Of a stretch of 64,000 bases of DNA, positions 30,787 through 42,320 are shown piece after piece. Source of the DNA: Clarkia xantiana subsp. parviflora (Eukaryota; Streptophyta; Magnoliopsida; Myrtales; Onagraceae). Made by a program: the position numbers and the translations under genes. The notes beneath the pieces are model-generated. The model worked only from the letters and a program-made list of their open reading frames with translations. It did not search any database and had not been told where the DNA came from. The stretch is taken from positions 3,700,001 to 3,764,000 of the forward strand of contig JAPTYO010000026.1 in the NCBI GenBank assembly GCA_036873135.1. The letters run 5' to 3'. The stretch's first letter is position 1. Every line of letters starts with the position of its first letter.

Positions 30787-31579
30787 TGTTAAGTCGCGTC
30801 ACTCGGGTCAACGGGTTGTCGGTTCAAGTGTCACTTCTCATGGGTAAAAAGCTTGATCTGATGCTCTATCTGCTAGATGGTCTGATCCGTATCCTTCTCT
30901 TCTTCCGACTTCTTCTTCTGACTAACCTGCAATAGGGGCAGTACCAAGCATGAAGGGGGGGGGGGGGGGTGGTGCTTGGTGAACCCTCTCCGATGCCTAA
31001 GTCAGTCTAATATTTCTAGAGAGACAAACTAGAGAGAAGGCAGAGTAAAAGCTAGTAAATAATCAACGTGATGGAAATGAATAGGATACGAGTATTATTT
31101 ATAGGCTTCGGGGGAATTAAGGTGGCTTAGTGACATCTTTAATCCCCTAAGCGTATTTAATTAACTTATAACTGTATGATTAGACCCTTAAAGCTAGGAG
31201 AGGTAGGCGAATAATCTAAGTGTGGGACGGGTGGAAAAGAGGTCGGGACCCTTGGGGTCGGACAGAAAATCCACCCCCCAAGGCATGACACCGGGTGGAT
31301 TTTCCCTATCAATCCTAAGAGGGGTTGGGTGAGCCAGGTCTCCCCTAAGGGAGATCGGGTTGGTCCACTTGATCTGCCAAGGAGAGATCGGGTTAGGTCA
31401 CCCGATCTTACTTAGGTGAGGTCGATGGTCGGGTCCGGGCGAGTAATTTTACCTCTTTCGGACCTTTAACGTTTTAGGCAAAGTATTCGTGTCAAAGTTT
31501 TGATTTACAATCACAAATGGGGTAATCAAAACAAGACAGTCTGAATTAAAATGGATTCCAATTTGGCGTATATCCATCA
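30787..31579 (-). repeat. 3' LTR of element B
   Basis: Plus-strand edges TGTTAAGTCGCG and ATATCCATCA. It contains a run of 15 G at 30955-30969 and an inverted TATA-like TATTTATAGG near 31095. Pairs with 38623-39394. Confidence 0.92.
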
Positions 31580-31593
31580 CATGTCCCCCGAGT
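31580..31593 (-). other. Polypurine tract of element B
   Basis: Minus strand ACTCGGGGGACATG, immediately before the LTR start (TGATGG). Its presence at this side shows that the element reads right to left. Confidence 0.75.
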
Positions 31594-32906
31594 TAACCAA
31601 TGGCGTAACCCTTGGTTGACTCTATTTTAAGATGGGATGACACGCGCAATTGGAAACCGTGAATTTACCTCTTGACGAAACATTTACTTGTCGTAGGAAC
31701 ATTTTTCGAGCCTTGTCCTATGATTCTCAAAAATAAAGGAATTGTAAACGTTAGAGCATGCGTACATGTGTTCTAGTCAAGTGTCCACGAAATATGGATA
31801 TAATCATAAAAAATCTGATCCCTTCAAGTATGCTTTTTGAAAACATGTACGTGCATGGGGATGCAATGCAATCATGAATATGAATCTACGTACCTCAATT
31901 TCCTATGGGGTGAGTACAGGCCGGGAAATTTTTTTGAATTGGGTCCAAAAATTTCTAAGTATAGGATAAAGGAATATATGCCTATAGGGTGTTAACTTGA
32001 GTAAAAACATGCCTAACCATAGTCAAAGGGGGGTAAATATAATAGTTTTCTATCTAAACCCTTAGATCTCCTCTAATTTAAACGAATGGTGGTGATTGTG
32101 TCACTTTAAAAAACCCTACACACTTTAGCTTATAAAATAAGAGAATAGGATTACCTCAGTTAGCCACCATCATCTTTTTTCACTTCACATCACCTTCTTA
32201 GAGACCAAGAAAAGTTCCAAGCCCTAAAAATTAGGTGTGAGGCCGGCCAAAATTCCGGCAAAGGAGGGGGGACTCCGGCATGGCAGCTAGGCACGGCAGG
32301 AGAGGGTGGCACGGGGAGCTCCAGGTCCGGCGTGGTGAGGCAAACCAGCACGGGGGGCTCCGGGTCGGGGTGGCCAGTGCAGCGACGAAGAGGATCGAAG
32401 CTTCTCCGGCGGGCGACGCGACTGCGGAGGCGGGACGATCCCCGGCGATTGCAAAGGTCGCTACTACTCCGGCGGGCGATCACGAAGGCGGGGGCGAGCT
32501 CTTCCGAGACCAACTCTGGCGCAGCTCCAGTGGAATGAGGCCGTCGGTGGTGGGCCCCCTTCTCCGGAGACTACGGGATTTGAATTCCGGACCCATTTTT
32601 CAAATCGGTTCGGGATTTCCCAAGGTTCGATCTTTTTCCCGTCTTGTGAACATGTGAAATGCTCATATTTGGATTTCCCATGCTCAATTTATGATGATTT
32701 CCCGATTGCTTGAGTCATGATTGTCGTATTGAGTAGATAGTCGTTTGCTCGGAAGTGGTTTTTTGCCCATTGGATTTTCCTCGTTTGAATTTGGTAACGA
32801 GTGGTCACTTGTATGCAGGGTGTTGTTGGGGGGTAAAATTGTCCTTGGCCCGGGAAATGATTTTTGGCCCGAGTGAAATTGTCTGATTTTGTTTTCGTAA
32901 AATTGC
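31594..32906 (+). other. Element B: region upstream of the antisense ORF
   Basis: About 1.3 kb. AT-rich until 32260, then a GC-rich stretch (32260-32560) with overlapping ORFs in both strands (32190-32513, 32280-32657) that are low-complexity, then a T-rich intron-like stretch. TATA candidate at 32131. I interpret it as promoter, 5' untranslated region and first intron of the antisense gene. Confidence 0.5.
32131..32139 (+). promoter_or_regulatory. Putative TATA box for the antisense gene of B
   Basis: TATAAAATA, followed about 35 bp later by a pyrimidine/A-rich leader (CACTTCACATCACC). It points away from the LTR and towards the plus-strand exons. Confidence 0.5.
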
Positions 32907-32959
32907 TTGCTCGTAGCCGTTGTTGTTATTTGGTATCTCTTGGCCTTGATTATCACTTA

Positions 32960-35590
32960 TTGGTCGTTTTGTGATATGGTTGTTGATATCTCGATACCAA
33001 GGTATTCCCGAGTTTCCCGGGGAAATTCTTCTGTTCTGACACTTAGCTTGGTACGGCAGGTATTGTATTCGTGGTGGTGCCCAAAAACTCAGATTTTGCA
33101 GAGACGCTATATTCTTCGGAGGATGAGTACGTTTTTCATCCCCTCCATACGCCGCATTACTTTCTTTCCAGATATTATCTCAGAGTCGGATTTTGAGTCA
33201 GATACTAAATTTGGGTATTGGTATGAGTCAGAGTCTTTCTCGAGCTTAGAATTTCCCACTGCTTTTGAGTTAGGTCTTGCGCCGTTGTCGGAGAACCACT
33301 TGACACGTAGTAACTATAATGACCACATTGAGTTAGGTGACATTAGTCCTCTAGATGAGCCTTGGTACCCTTTTCTCCCATCCTTGAGGATTGTTCGTGA
33401 AACGGTGACAGAGCCCCCAAAGGGGAAGCTCGTGGTGTATCCCTCTCAGATTCGATATGGGTTACATCTCCCTTATTGTGATGACCTTGTCGAGTTCTTT
33501 CGGTTCTTCAGGATTTCTCCTGTGAACCTTGCCCCCAGCACTATTCGCGTCTGGGTAGGATTCCGAGTACTATGCCAGTGATATTCCTGGAGGTATTCTC
33601 TAGTTCTGTTCCGGTGTTTCTATCGTTTCTAATATCAGAAGAAGGTAGGTTTTGCGAGCTTGGTGACTCACTATCCCCTTCTTAAAGACTTATGATTTGC
33701 GGACTTTGGGTTGGGCGAGGTCGAGTGGGATGGCGACCTTCGTTTCGTGGCTCCAAGTGACAACTCGGCGAGCCATTGGTCTAAACACTATTTCTTCATC
33801 ACCGGTCGTTATGTAACTTGGTCGGTTCTTAATGAGAATCGGTCGGATGGTTGGCCCGCCTTTGGGGAGTTCTCGTCCTCAGATTTAGAGACCATGAAGA
33901 TTATCTATCAGAGTCATCGGACCAAGTCTTACCGTCCTGTGTCCGTAGTGACCGAGGCGGACCTTTATGAGGCGGGGATTCGTTCTACCCCTCCCCCCGA
34001 AGGTTTGGTACGTCACTTAGTCTTCTCATTTTTATTCATATTTTTCTCTTCCTTTGTAGGTTGGTTTCACGGAAAAACATATGCTATGCAGGCGGAGCCT
34101 ATCAACCTGACGAAGAGGAAAGCTCCTTCCAGCTCTGCCCCTAAGAAACCTTCCAAGTCTGGGAAGACTGTGGAGGCCTCCAGTACGTTCTTCTTTTTCT
34201 TCTTTCCCTTTTATGATATACTTATAATTGTTCTCATATTGTTTCCTTTATGTTGTTAGGGCAATCTCATTTTGTTACTTAGCGTGTCATCCCTGTGGGC
34301 AGAAGTTCCAGCCACTCCAAGTCTAAGGCACGGGAGCCTGATTCTGAGGTCGGGGCCTCGGCTGCTAAGAAGAAAAAGACTGTGGGCCATTCTCCTTCCA
34401 GTGCTCGTTTTCCGACACCATCTCGCAACAATGAGATAGTAGTCGAAGAGGCGCCCACCCTGACTGAAAAACGGAAGCGACCTGTTGATGGTGGGGTGCC
34501 TATAGGCCTTGATGCCTCTTCTCCATCTCCTGCCCCCCAGCCGAGGGCTCGAGTCTCAGGTTCTACTTCCTATTGTCTTGTAGATATATTGAAATTTGCT
34601 TCCTGTTTTCATTTTTACTTTGTTTGTATAGCTGGACTTCCTGCCTTGAGCCGGAAGGACTTTGCTCGCCTTACTGATGAGGAAGTTGTGGGAGCTGAGT
34701 GGACTCCTTTTGCTGGGTTGAAAGAGTATCACTTTGATAGTCATTCCTCTTTGCACACCCCAGAGGTTGGTATCCGGGTTCTTCGCAGTGCTGTTCCTCC
34801 TGGGGATCGCGTTTCTCGCCCTAAGTCACCTAAAGTAACCAGGCGCTTCATTCATGGGGTGTTATCTTGCTATGCCCCGGTAAGTGATGCTTCTATCCCT
34901 TCTCTTTTCCCTATGATTGCTTGTTATGTGATTCGCTATTTTTTGCTATCTAAGGGCATGTCGGATATGGTTAACCTCTCGTCTCTTGCACTTGAGCTTT
35001 CTGATGAGAAGAAAGCCCGTGAGGATGGTCAGGTGTCCTTGAAGGCAGAGCTTGCTAGTGCCACTGAGAAGGCTCGCCTATCTGATTTGAGGATGCAAGA
35101 GCTTATGAGTCAGGTAGCCTTGCTCGAGACCACTATGGGTGACCTGCGCCGGAAGGCTGTATTTATTTATTCACTCCATGCTGAGGAGTTGAAGAATGTT
35201 GAGGAGAAATGCCGCATGGAGGAGAGAGTTACCGCCATAGCTGAGTATAAGTCTTCCCCTGCATATGCTGCTGATTATAAGGTTCGATCTACCCAAGAGA
35301 TGAAGTAGTTCGGGGAGTATCTTGTTGATCAGATATTTCTGATTGATCCTCACTTTCCAGTTAAAGATCTGGGTGACTTTGGACCTTATGCTGAGGGTTA
35401 TATGGTCGTGCTTAGGGGACAGGCTGCTGTTGCTGAGAACATAGCCCTGCCCCTGTGCAGGAGGATGCTGCACATGTTGATGTTGTTAGCGGTGGTTCCT
35501 CTTCGTCATCATCGAGTTCTATCAGTGGTTCGTCCTCAGAGCATCAGGACCATGAAGATTCCCAAGTGGCATCTGGTTGACTATCTGATT
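32960..35590 (+). pseudogene. Antisense spliced ORF of element B (Transposase_28-like, coiled-coil)
   Basis: Plus-strand exons opposite to gag. 33166-33581 encodes an acidic start (SESDFESDTKFGYW) and the hydrophobic domain QIRYGLHLPYCDDLVEFFRF, which aligns with GIRFPFCGTLVEMCRHY of gypsy-1. 33711-34003 encodes YFFITGRYVTWS...EADLYEAGIRS. After an intron (acceptor 34058-34059) a basic patch follows (KRKAPSSSAPKKPSKS). Likely GT-AG introns are 34183-34259, 34560-34631 and 34880-34954. The last exons (34955-35308) form a coiled coil (LELSDEKKAREDGQ..). A stop at 35306-35308 is followed by related frames to about 35580 (SSSSSISGSSS-type end). Stops near 33580 and between 33582 and 33710 break exon 2. 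Function unknown; the basic patch suggests a nuclear protein. Confidence 0.72.
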
Positions 35591-35599
35591 CCCTTACCC

Positions 35600-35990
35600 T
35601 TGAACATATCTCTTTACTTTTCCTCACCTTGATGGGTTGAGTGGTTTCACCCCTTGATGGGTCGAGCTTATTTTGAGAGCCTTATACTTGGGATTTTATT
35701 ATTATGCTACTTTTCATGGTTGTGTTTGTTTTGCTTTAGATATCTCTTTTGACTTGTGGTATTGATGGTAGGATAACTTGCTAATTTTCATGATGACTGT
35801 TTGCGGTTGTTTATTTGGTTCCTTGGTTATGGAATCCTTTTTTGTTTATGCTTCTTCTTACTTAACATCCTCTGGTACCTTTATCTATTATGATACATGC
35901 AATCTCACCATGGACAAACTTATATGTTTTTCATATCATATATCATTTCCTTGTAAAAATTTTATCATGACATGCTCTTGTGGGTGATGT
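35600..35990 (+). other. Region between antisense ORF and tandem repeats of B
   Basis: T-rich, with no convincing gene; ORF 35778-35987 has no recognisable features. Probably the 3' untranslated region of the antisense transcript. Confidence 0.45.
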
Positions 35991-36790
35991 AAATATCACT
36001 ATATAATATGCTCCTATGGGCATAGGCACTTTTTCACGAGATAGGCTCCCGGAGGGCACATAGTTGTTCGCAAGATTAGCTCTTGGTTGGAACAGAGTTA
36101 ATCAACAAGATACGCTCTTGGGGGCGTCGAAATTTTTCACGGGATTGGCTCCCGGAGGGCACAGACCTTTTCACAGGATTGTCTCCCGGAGGGCACAGAA
36201 CTTTTCACAGGATTGGCTCTCGGAGGGCACAGTGTTAGTCAACAAGATACGCTCTTGGTGGCGTCGAATCTTTTCGCGGGATTGGCTTTCGGAGGGCACA
36301 AAACTTTTCACAGGAATGATTCCCCGAGGGCACAATGTTAGTCAACAAGATATGCTCTTTGGGGTATCGAATATTTTCATGGGATTGGCTCCCGGAGGGC
36401 ACAGAACTTTTCACAGGATTGGCTCCCGGAGTGCACAGTGTTAGTTAACAAGATATGTTCTTGGGGGCGTCGAATCTTTTCACGGGATTGGCTCGCGGAG
36501 GGCACATAATTTTTCACAGGATTGGCTCCCAGAGGGCACAGTGTTTCGTAGTTTAAAAACTACTCTCAAGATACGCTCTTGGGGGCGTCGAAGTTTTTCA
36601 CGAGATTGGCTCTCGGAAGGGCACATAACTATTCACAGGATGGGCTCCTGGAAGGCACAGAATTTCGCAGTTTAGAACTACTCGCAAGATACGCTCTTGG
36701 GGGCGTTGAATCTATTCGCAGGATAGGCTCCCGGATGGCGCAGAATTTCGTAGTTTAGAACTACTCTCAAGATACGCTCTTGGGGGCGTT
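35991..36790 (+). repeat. Tandem repeats of element B
   Basis: About 800 bp of two alternating unit types: one around TTTTCACAGGATTGGCTCCC followed by GGAGGGCACAGAA, the other around AAGATACGCTCTTGGGGGCG. The position matches the repeat tract of gypsy-1 (between pol side and antisense ORF), but the sequence is unrelated. ORF 36064-36444 is the repeat itself. Confidence 0.9.
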
Positions 36791-37070
36791 GAAAGAATCA
36801 TAGACTTGGTGGACATATCTAGGTAAGGAGAACATGATGCTTGTCTCATCTCATACTTAGAAAATATTTTGATGAAAATCTAATTCATTGAGGGCATGCA
36901 TGCCATATGTACAAACGGGGGTATCCTGGGTGGTCCAAGACATCCTTTAGGAGAAAATAGACGGTTGAAGAGTTGGAGAAACTTCGTGAGTTTTCCGCCT
37001 CAAGAGTTGTTTTTTAGAAAACTAAACTTGTAAACATGTAAGATACGGAATATGAAACTAAGGATATGGT
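36791..37070. other. Element B: no feature seen
   Basis: About 280 bp between the repeat tract and gag remnants. This is where pol should have been; no RT, RNase H or integrase motif is visible on either strand. Confidence 0.6.
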
Positions 37071-37861
37071 GTTCCTCCGGTGTGATCTCCTTAGGCAATG
37101 GTGGGTTCCCCTGGTGCTATGTACTTCTTGAGTTCTCCCTTGAAGATCATCTCCTCAATTTCAATTTTCAGTACCATGCAATCATTAGTATTGTGCCCCC
37201 ATGTACCATGGTAATCACACCATCATGTTGCATCCCTTCCTAGGAAGGCCTTGCCATCTTCTTTGTACATTGGAAGCTCCTTGATTAAGTGCTCCTTAAA
37301 AATCTCCTCCACTCGCACTTTAAGAGGTGTCAAGTTGAAGTTCACCCCCTCTTCCTGTGTTTAGTTTTCCTCCTCTCCTTTGGATTGTTCGCCATGTTGT
37401 TCCTTCTCTTTCTTGAATATCTCATCCAGTTTCTCTTTAAGCTCTCGCATCGTGTTTGTCATCACTACCTCGTAGTGACCTCCAAAGGCCTCGAAAGAGG
37501 TTGGATGCATGTTTCTAAGGAAAGTTCTTAAAATTTCACTTCTAGTTACCTCCATGTTGGCCCCATATTCCATGAACCTTTTGAAGTAACTTGTAAGGGA
37601 TACTCCTTGCATTTGTTTGACATCATCGATATACCTGAAGCCTTTTTCAATTGCTCCTCTTGTTCTCCTCCCATTCTCATTTTCTGGCTGCCATGGTATG
37701 CTTGTTACCTTTACAACCTTGTCCATCCCTGACCTTCTTGCCAAATTTCTGAACACCTGCTTGCTTAGGCAGAGTGTGACTCCTGTCCTTCCCTTCTTGA
37801 AGCTTGGCCTTTTCCTCTTTTCTTTCCCACTCTGACTAGCCCCTATCATCACCATTGCCAC
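37071..37861 (-). pseudogene. gag: Gag remnant of element B
   Basis: 37861-37361 is open (166 codons): VSLTSYFKRFMEYGANMEVTRSEILRTFLRNMHP and an acidic Lys/Glu-rich tail. After a stop at 37361 the same region continues to about 37080 with CDYHGTWGHNTNDCMVLK, the His/Cys region found at the gag C-terminus of plant Tat-type elements. Unusually it lies downstream of the protease remnant, the reverse of the normal gag-protease order. So the interior of B has been rearranged. It would be capsid/nucleocapsid sequence. Confidence 0.75.
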
Positions 37862-37963
37862 ATAGTCAGATTGGTGTGGTCTACGCCTCGTGGAATTGAC
37901 GTAGCATTGCCTTGCGGTGCGTTGATCACCTAAGAATTCACCTATTCCACTTTCCGTGATATA

Positions 37964-38530
37964 CTATAGTTTCTGGTGAACTGTTGAGGGAACTATTCCG
38001 TATGGATTTATGGTGATCCCATTATAGGCTCCTAGGTTTCCACCACCACAAAGTTCACTTTGATCCTTAGATGAGTCCACCCTTGGCCTAATGTAACTGG
38101 TAGGGTGAACATGCCCAGAGGGTAGTTTGTTGCTCCAGTGCATCCGACTAGAGGAAAAGTGACTGGCTTCAAATCTGACTTGGATTTGGCTATCTGCTCT
38201 AGGACTCACAGGTTTAGTATATATGCCGAGCTCCCTCCATCGACAAGTATCCTCTTCACATCGAAGTTATCGATGTCTAACGTTATCACTAGAGCATCAT
38301 CATGTGGAAAGATGATGTGGTTCTTGTCCTTCTCTTAAAATTCGATCACCATCTCCTCCTTCTTTCTTGGTTTCTTCCTCCATTTTGTTGTCATGTGTAT
38401 CTTGGAGGCATACACCTCTCTCGCATTTACAGATGGTTCGCCTGCCGCGACACCACTGTGTATCATATTGATCGTTCCTGTCTTGTTGTGAGAGGGGGCA
38501 TAGTCCATTTTCTCTTTGGCCTGTTGCCCC
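37964..38530 (-). pseudogene. Protease remnant of element B
   Basis: Minus strand: [49 protein letters not shown], then the active-site motif [11 protein letters not shown] and SDLKPVTFPLVG. Each block aligns with gypsy-2 protease (25062-25500). Stops follow EMVIEF and the LNL after the active site, and a frameshift leads into 38209-37964. It begins only about 90 bp after the PBS, so the gag region that normally precedes it is missing here. Confidence 0.78.
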
Positions 38531-38600
38531 CCGGTTGACGGTTGTCTTTGGATGGCAGACTATTCAGCATCGCTCTCGTGATAGCCAGGCTTTCTTCTCG

Positions 38601-38622
38601 AAAACCCACGGACGACGCAAAG
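38601..38622 (-). other. Primer binding site region of element B
   Basis: Minus strand TTTGCGTCGTCCGTGGGTTT next to the 5' LTR. It has the same layout as TTGGCGCCGTCTGTGGGAA in gypsy-2. Confidence 0.6.
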
Positions 38623-39394
38623 TGTTAAGTCGCGTCACTCGAGTCAACGGGTTGTCGATCCAAGTGTCACTTCTCACGGGTAAAAAGCTTGATCTGATGC
38701 TCTATTTGCTAGATGGTCTGATCCGTATCCTTCTCTTCTTCCGACTTCTTCCTTCTGACTGACCTGCAATAGGGGTAGTACCAAGCACGGAGGGAGGGGG
38801 GTTCTTGGTGAACCCTCTCCGATGCCTAAGTCAGTCTAATATTTCTAGAGAGACAAACTAGAGAGAAGGCATCAGCGTGATGGAAATGAATGGGATACGA
38901 GTAGTATTTATAGGCTTCAGGGGGATTAAGGTGGCTTAATTACATCTTTTATCCCCTAAGCGTATTTAATTAACTCATAACTGTGTGATTAGACCCTTAA
39001 AGCACAGAGAGGTAGGCGAAATAATCTAATTTTGGGATGGATGGAAAAGAGGTCGGGACCCTTGGGGTCGGACAGAAAATCCGACCCCCGAGGCCTGACA
39101 CCGGGTGGATTTGCCCAACCCCTCCTAAGAGGGGTTGGGTGAGCCAACCCGGTCTCCCCTAGGGGAGATCGGGTCAGCCCACCCGATCTCCCCTAGGATA
39201 GATCGGGTGAGGTCACCCGATCTCAACTAGGTGAGGTCGATGGTTGGGTCCGGGCGATATATTTTACCTCGTTCGGACCGTTAGCGTTTTAGGTGAAGTA
39301 TTCGGGTCAAAGTTTCGATTTACAATCACAAATGGGGTAATCAAATTAAGATAGTCTGAATTAAAACGGGTTCCAATTGGGCGTATATCCATCA
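38623..39394 (-). repeat. 5' LTR of element B
   Basis: Edges TGTTAAGTCGCG and ATATCCATCA, 772 bp. Related over its full length to 30787-31579. It has inverted short repeats GGGGAGATCGGGT/ACCCGATCTCCCC at about 39160-39225. The G run is only partly expanded here (GAGGGAGGGGGG). Confidence 0.92.
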
Positions 39395-39705
39395 CCTTTC
39401 CCGATATAATCAGGAATTGGGCGCGCTGTCACAGTCGGTGGGACCATTAAATTGATAAGCTCCCGTGTAAAAGGATGTGAGGCTCTATCCTTTAGCTTGT
39501 GCATTGCTCTTCCATTTGAGTCGTTTATCTTCTTGGCTATTAGGTCCTCTATCTCCTCCTTCATGAGGGCCATTGCTGCCATGTTCTGTTTCCTTTCATT
39601 CTAGGGTCCAACATACCCTTGGTCATTCTGTTTTCCAACATACCCTTGGCCATTCTGTGGTCCAGCATACCCTTGGCCATTATGGGGTCCAGGATACCAT
39701 TGGCT
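39395..39705 (-). pseudogene. gag: Element C gag, N-terminal part (copy 2)
   Basis: Minus strand encodes the end of the GYxGPQNGQ repeat array (about 39600-39705), then MAAMALMKEEIEDLIAKKIN and SHPFTRELINLMVPPTVTAR. The frame runs up to the element B insertion and resumes at 30786 (PIQHIQKHES). It matches 18690-19020 of copy 1. Right of 39705 the sequence changes abruptly to a copia LTR. Confidence 0.82.
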
Positions 39706-39844
39706 GTCCAGCAGATCAAGAACTCAATCAGTGACGATCATCAGCTACCGATGATAAACTGGTATCTCCTCCTTTCCGCTGCGTAATAAGTTTACCTGGA
39801 ATGTACACTTGATTAATCGTAGTAACTATCCCCTAAATTCTTTA
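39706..39844 (+). repeat. Copia LTR end (LTR-D, right piece)
   Basis: Overlaps the left piece by about 65 bp, then continues to TAAATTCTTTA (expected TAATCTAACA). A PBS-like GTGATATCAGAGTC follows. Confidence 0.7.
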
Positions 39845-39845
39845 G

Positions 39846-39857
39846 TGATATCAGAGT
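39846..39857 (+). other. Mutated primer binding site of A2
   Basis: TGATATCAGAGT in place of TGGTATCAGAGC: two substitutions, both compatible with cytosine decay on one strand or the other. Confidence 0.75.
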
Positions 39858-41701
39858 CTATGTAGGGAGTTCATGATTTTTGATAAAATTGATGTTCATG
39901 ATTTTTGGTAAAATTAATATTCATGTTTTTAGTAAAATTGGTGATCATAGAGGTTCTTACTAAAAAAAAGGATTTTTTTAATAAAATTTGAACTTTGGAT
40001 TTGTGATTAAAGTAAAATTTGATCTAGAAATTTGACCACTAATCCTAAGTTGCAAATTTCGATTGAACTAGGTGTAAATTTTTTGATTTATTCGGCGCCA
40101 AATTACCTCAATTTCGGCCGGCCTAAGGGTGAATTAGGCATTAAATTTAATTACCGATATATTCTATGCATGATTTTAGGGATATAAATTTATTTGGTTT
40201 TAATTTATTGCCTAAAGATTGATAAAATATATTGTTGATAGATTTATATCCCTAATATAGAATCTTGACAATTAAATAAATAAATATATATATATATATA
40301 TATATATGGGGCTACCGAATTATATATATATATACATTATGCAAATATTTAAAAATTATATCTTTTTTTTTATTGTTACTTGGTGGCTAAGTTAATTTTT
40401 GGTTGATTTTAAAACCCTTCTTAGACCACAAGTTACAATATTCGGCCGGACCCTATTGGTTAATGGGCCGGATCCAAATGCACAAACGGTTCGGGTAAAC
40501 CGTCCCGGGCAACCTCTGGGGTCCGAACTGTTTCGGGTTCGGCTCAAGTCCCACCGGTTCAAACGGGTCAGGTCGATCGGACCGGGTTTTCTCAATCTGT
40601 TCGACCCATATCGGTACGGGTCGGACCTGGTGGTTAAATGGGTCGGGACAAACCCAACCAGGTTCAATTAAACCGAACCAAATTAACTTAACCGGACCGG
40701 TCGGACCTGATAAAGTGGACCGGACCGGCCGGAATGGGTTGACTGAACCGGACCCGGTTCGGGTCAACTGAAAATTTAGGACAGGTCAAATTTAAAATCT
40801 AAAATGTTTTTGAACTTTAAAATTACCTACACAATGCGAAATGGTTTGTTATTTTAACATTTTAATCAAACCTGATGCCTAGTTTCGGTTATGTGATGGA
40901 TCTCAGAAAATGCATGATTATGGGACTGAATCATTTTTTGTGCTGAACTGCAATTTTTATATATTGATATGAATGCATTCGAATTGTGTCTTGACTATGT
41001 CAAGCTACCTAGATATTACATGTTGGGGCAGAGCCCTGTTACCAATTATTGAGTTGCGCAGTAGGATATACATGTTCTGCTGAGTCATCTTGATTAGGAT
41101 CCATGTCAAGAAGTTCGCCTGACTGTTATAACATGAATTGCAAGTCAGCCCTAAATATTTTAGATTGATATTCAGTCGCCAAATATGCATGTAGGATGTG
41201 GAGTGATCACGCATGACGCGTATGCATGGTTGTTTGAGTATGTGGCCGCGTGTGATAATTTACTACTGAAGTATAATTATATATGCTTGCATGAGTTCCT
41301 CAAAAAAATTTGACGCATGATGCGTATGCATGATTGTTTGAGGATATGGCTACATGTTATAATTTACTAGTGAAGTAGAATTATATATGCTTGCATGAAC
41401 TACTCGAATTTTTTTTAAAAGGGTCTTGGGAAAGCAAAGATCGGGTGTATGTAATAACTCCCCATTCCGGTTAAATAGATTACACCGTTTTCAAAAGAGA
41501 CGGATCTATTAGAAAGGAGACGACGACAATGTGAACTCTTTTCACAGCCTCCTTCCATTGGTTTACTAGTGGTAGGTTAGATGACTGAGGAATCATTGTT
41601 GTTCGCCTTCTATCTCATAGATATCTGATGTAAGCAATTCTTTTCAAAATGTTTTAAATTGCCTCCCTGATATTCACATGGTTTGTCAATGTGTAAATTT
41701 A
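39858..41701 (+). other. Copia leader of A2
   Basis: Same order as the A1 leader: AT-rich start, TA runs (about 40286-40335), CCGAACC/GGGTCGG-type low-complexity zone (40440-40775), then the block before gag. ORFs 40392-40767 on both strands come from the low-complexity zone. Confidence 0.8.
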
Positions 41702-42320
41702 GATGGCTGAAGCGATCTTGACGGTATGAGATATGATGAATAGAAGAAGTATGTGTGGAAAATCCTATCTGCTGCAGATGTGGAGGATTGTTTAAATCCA
41801 AATGCAGAGAGGGAATAAGGATGAATATGGTAGTCAGCGTTACTTAGACAGCGAAAGGGAAAGCAGGGATCAGAAAGCAACAGGGTTGATCTTTTCCATC
41901 CTTACAGTAGAAATTTAGGAGCATTTCATGAACGTCGGTGTATTACACCTTTGGTGTGCCTTGCACCTTCGTTCCGGTGAAGTAAACGTGGCAGAAGCTA
42001 GATACCTCATATTGGAATATGACGGTATTCTATGAATGGAAGCCGACGTATTGACAAGTCATGACCCTGATGATGAAAGGGATGTGTGGGTAATGATTTA
42101 TCCTATAGAAAAAGTTTCCTCTATCGTGGTTCGCCGATGAGGATGGACTCAAATGTCTAATAAAATCGATTAAGACAATTATGGGTCAATTTGAAGGTGA
42201 AAACGATGGAGATTCCCATGATTCGGAGGACAACTTCGCTGAAATGCGCAAGATGCTGAATGAATCGAGCGGTAAAAGGCTCAAACGAAAATCTGGTGGG
42301 TCAAAGCACCATCGATAAAA
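41702..42320 (+). pseudogene. gag: Copia gag remnant of A2
   Basis: ATG at 41702 (MAEAI..). Homologous to 5473-6106: the block HLWCALHLRSGEVNVAEARYLILEY aligns with HLWCAIYLRFGKGKVAEARALMVEY of A1. Many stops and frameshifts, so it encodes nothing now. It ends with the basic tail (KAQTK.., SKHHR). Confidence 0.7.

Larger units (their letters stand above)
30787..39394 (-). mobile_element. Element B: Tat-type LTR element without pol, minus
   Basis: 3' LTR 30787-31579 and 5' LTR 38623-39394, both TG...CA on either strand. PPT-like sequence is at 31580-31593 and a PBS-like site at 38601-38622. It is inserted in element C gag: the uninterrupted target is seen at about 18648-18670 (GGATCCCTTTTCCCGATAT), and CCTT(T) flanks both ends. 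Internal content: protease and gag remnants, a tandem repeat and a plus-strand spliced ORF. No RT, RNase H or integrase, so it is non-autonomous. Confidence 0.88.

Noticed and set aside
32190..32657. Overlapping ORFs of 107 and 125 codons on both strands in element B
   Set aside because: GC-rich low-complexity sequence in the presumed upstream region of the antisense gene; no start context, no domain, no counterpart in gypsy-1.
35991..36790. Possible CRISPR-like array
   Set aside because: The repeats are plant retrotransposon tandem repeats with similar, not unique, intervening sequence, and the setting is eukaryotic.
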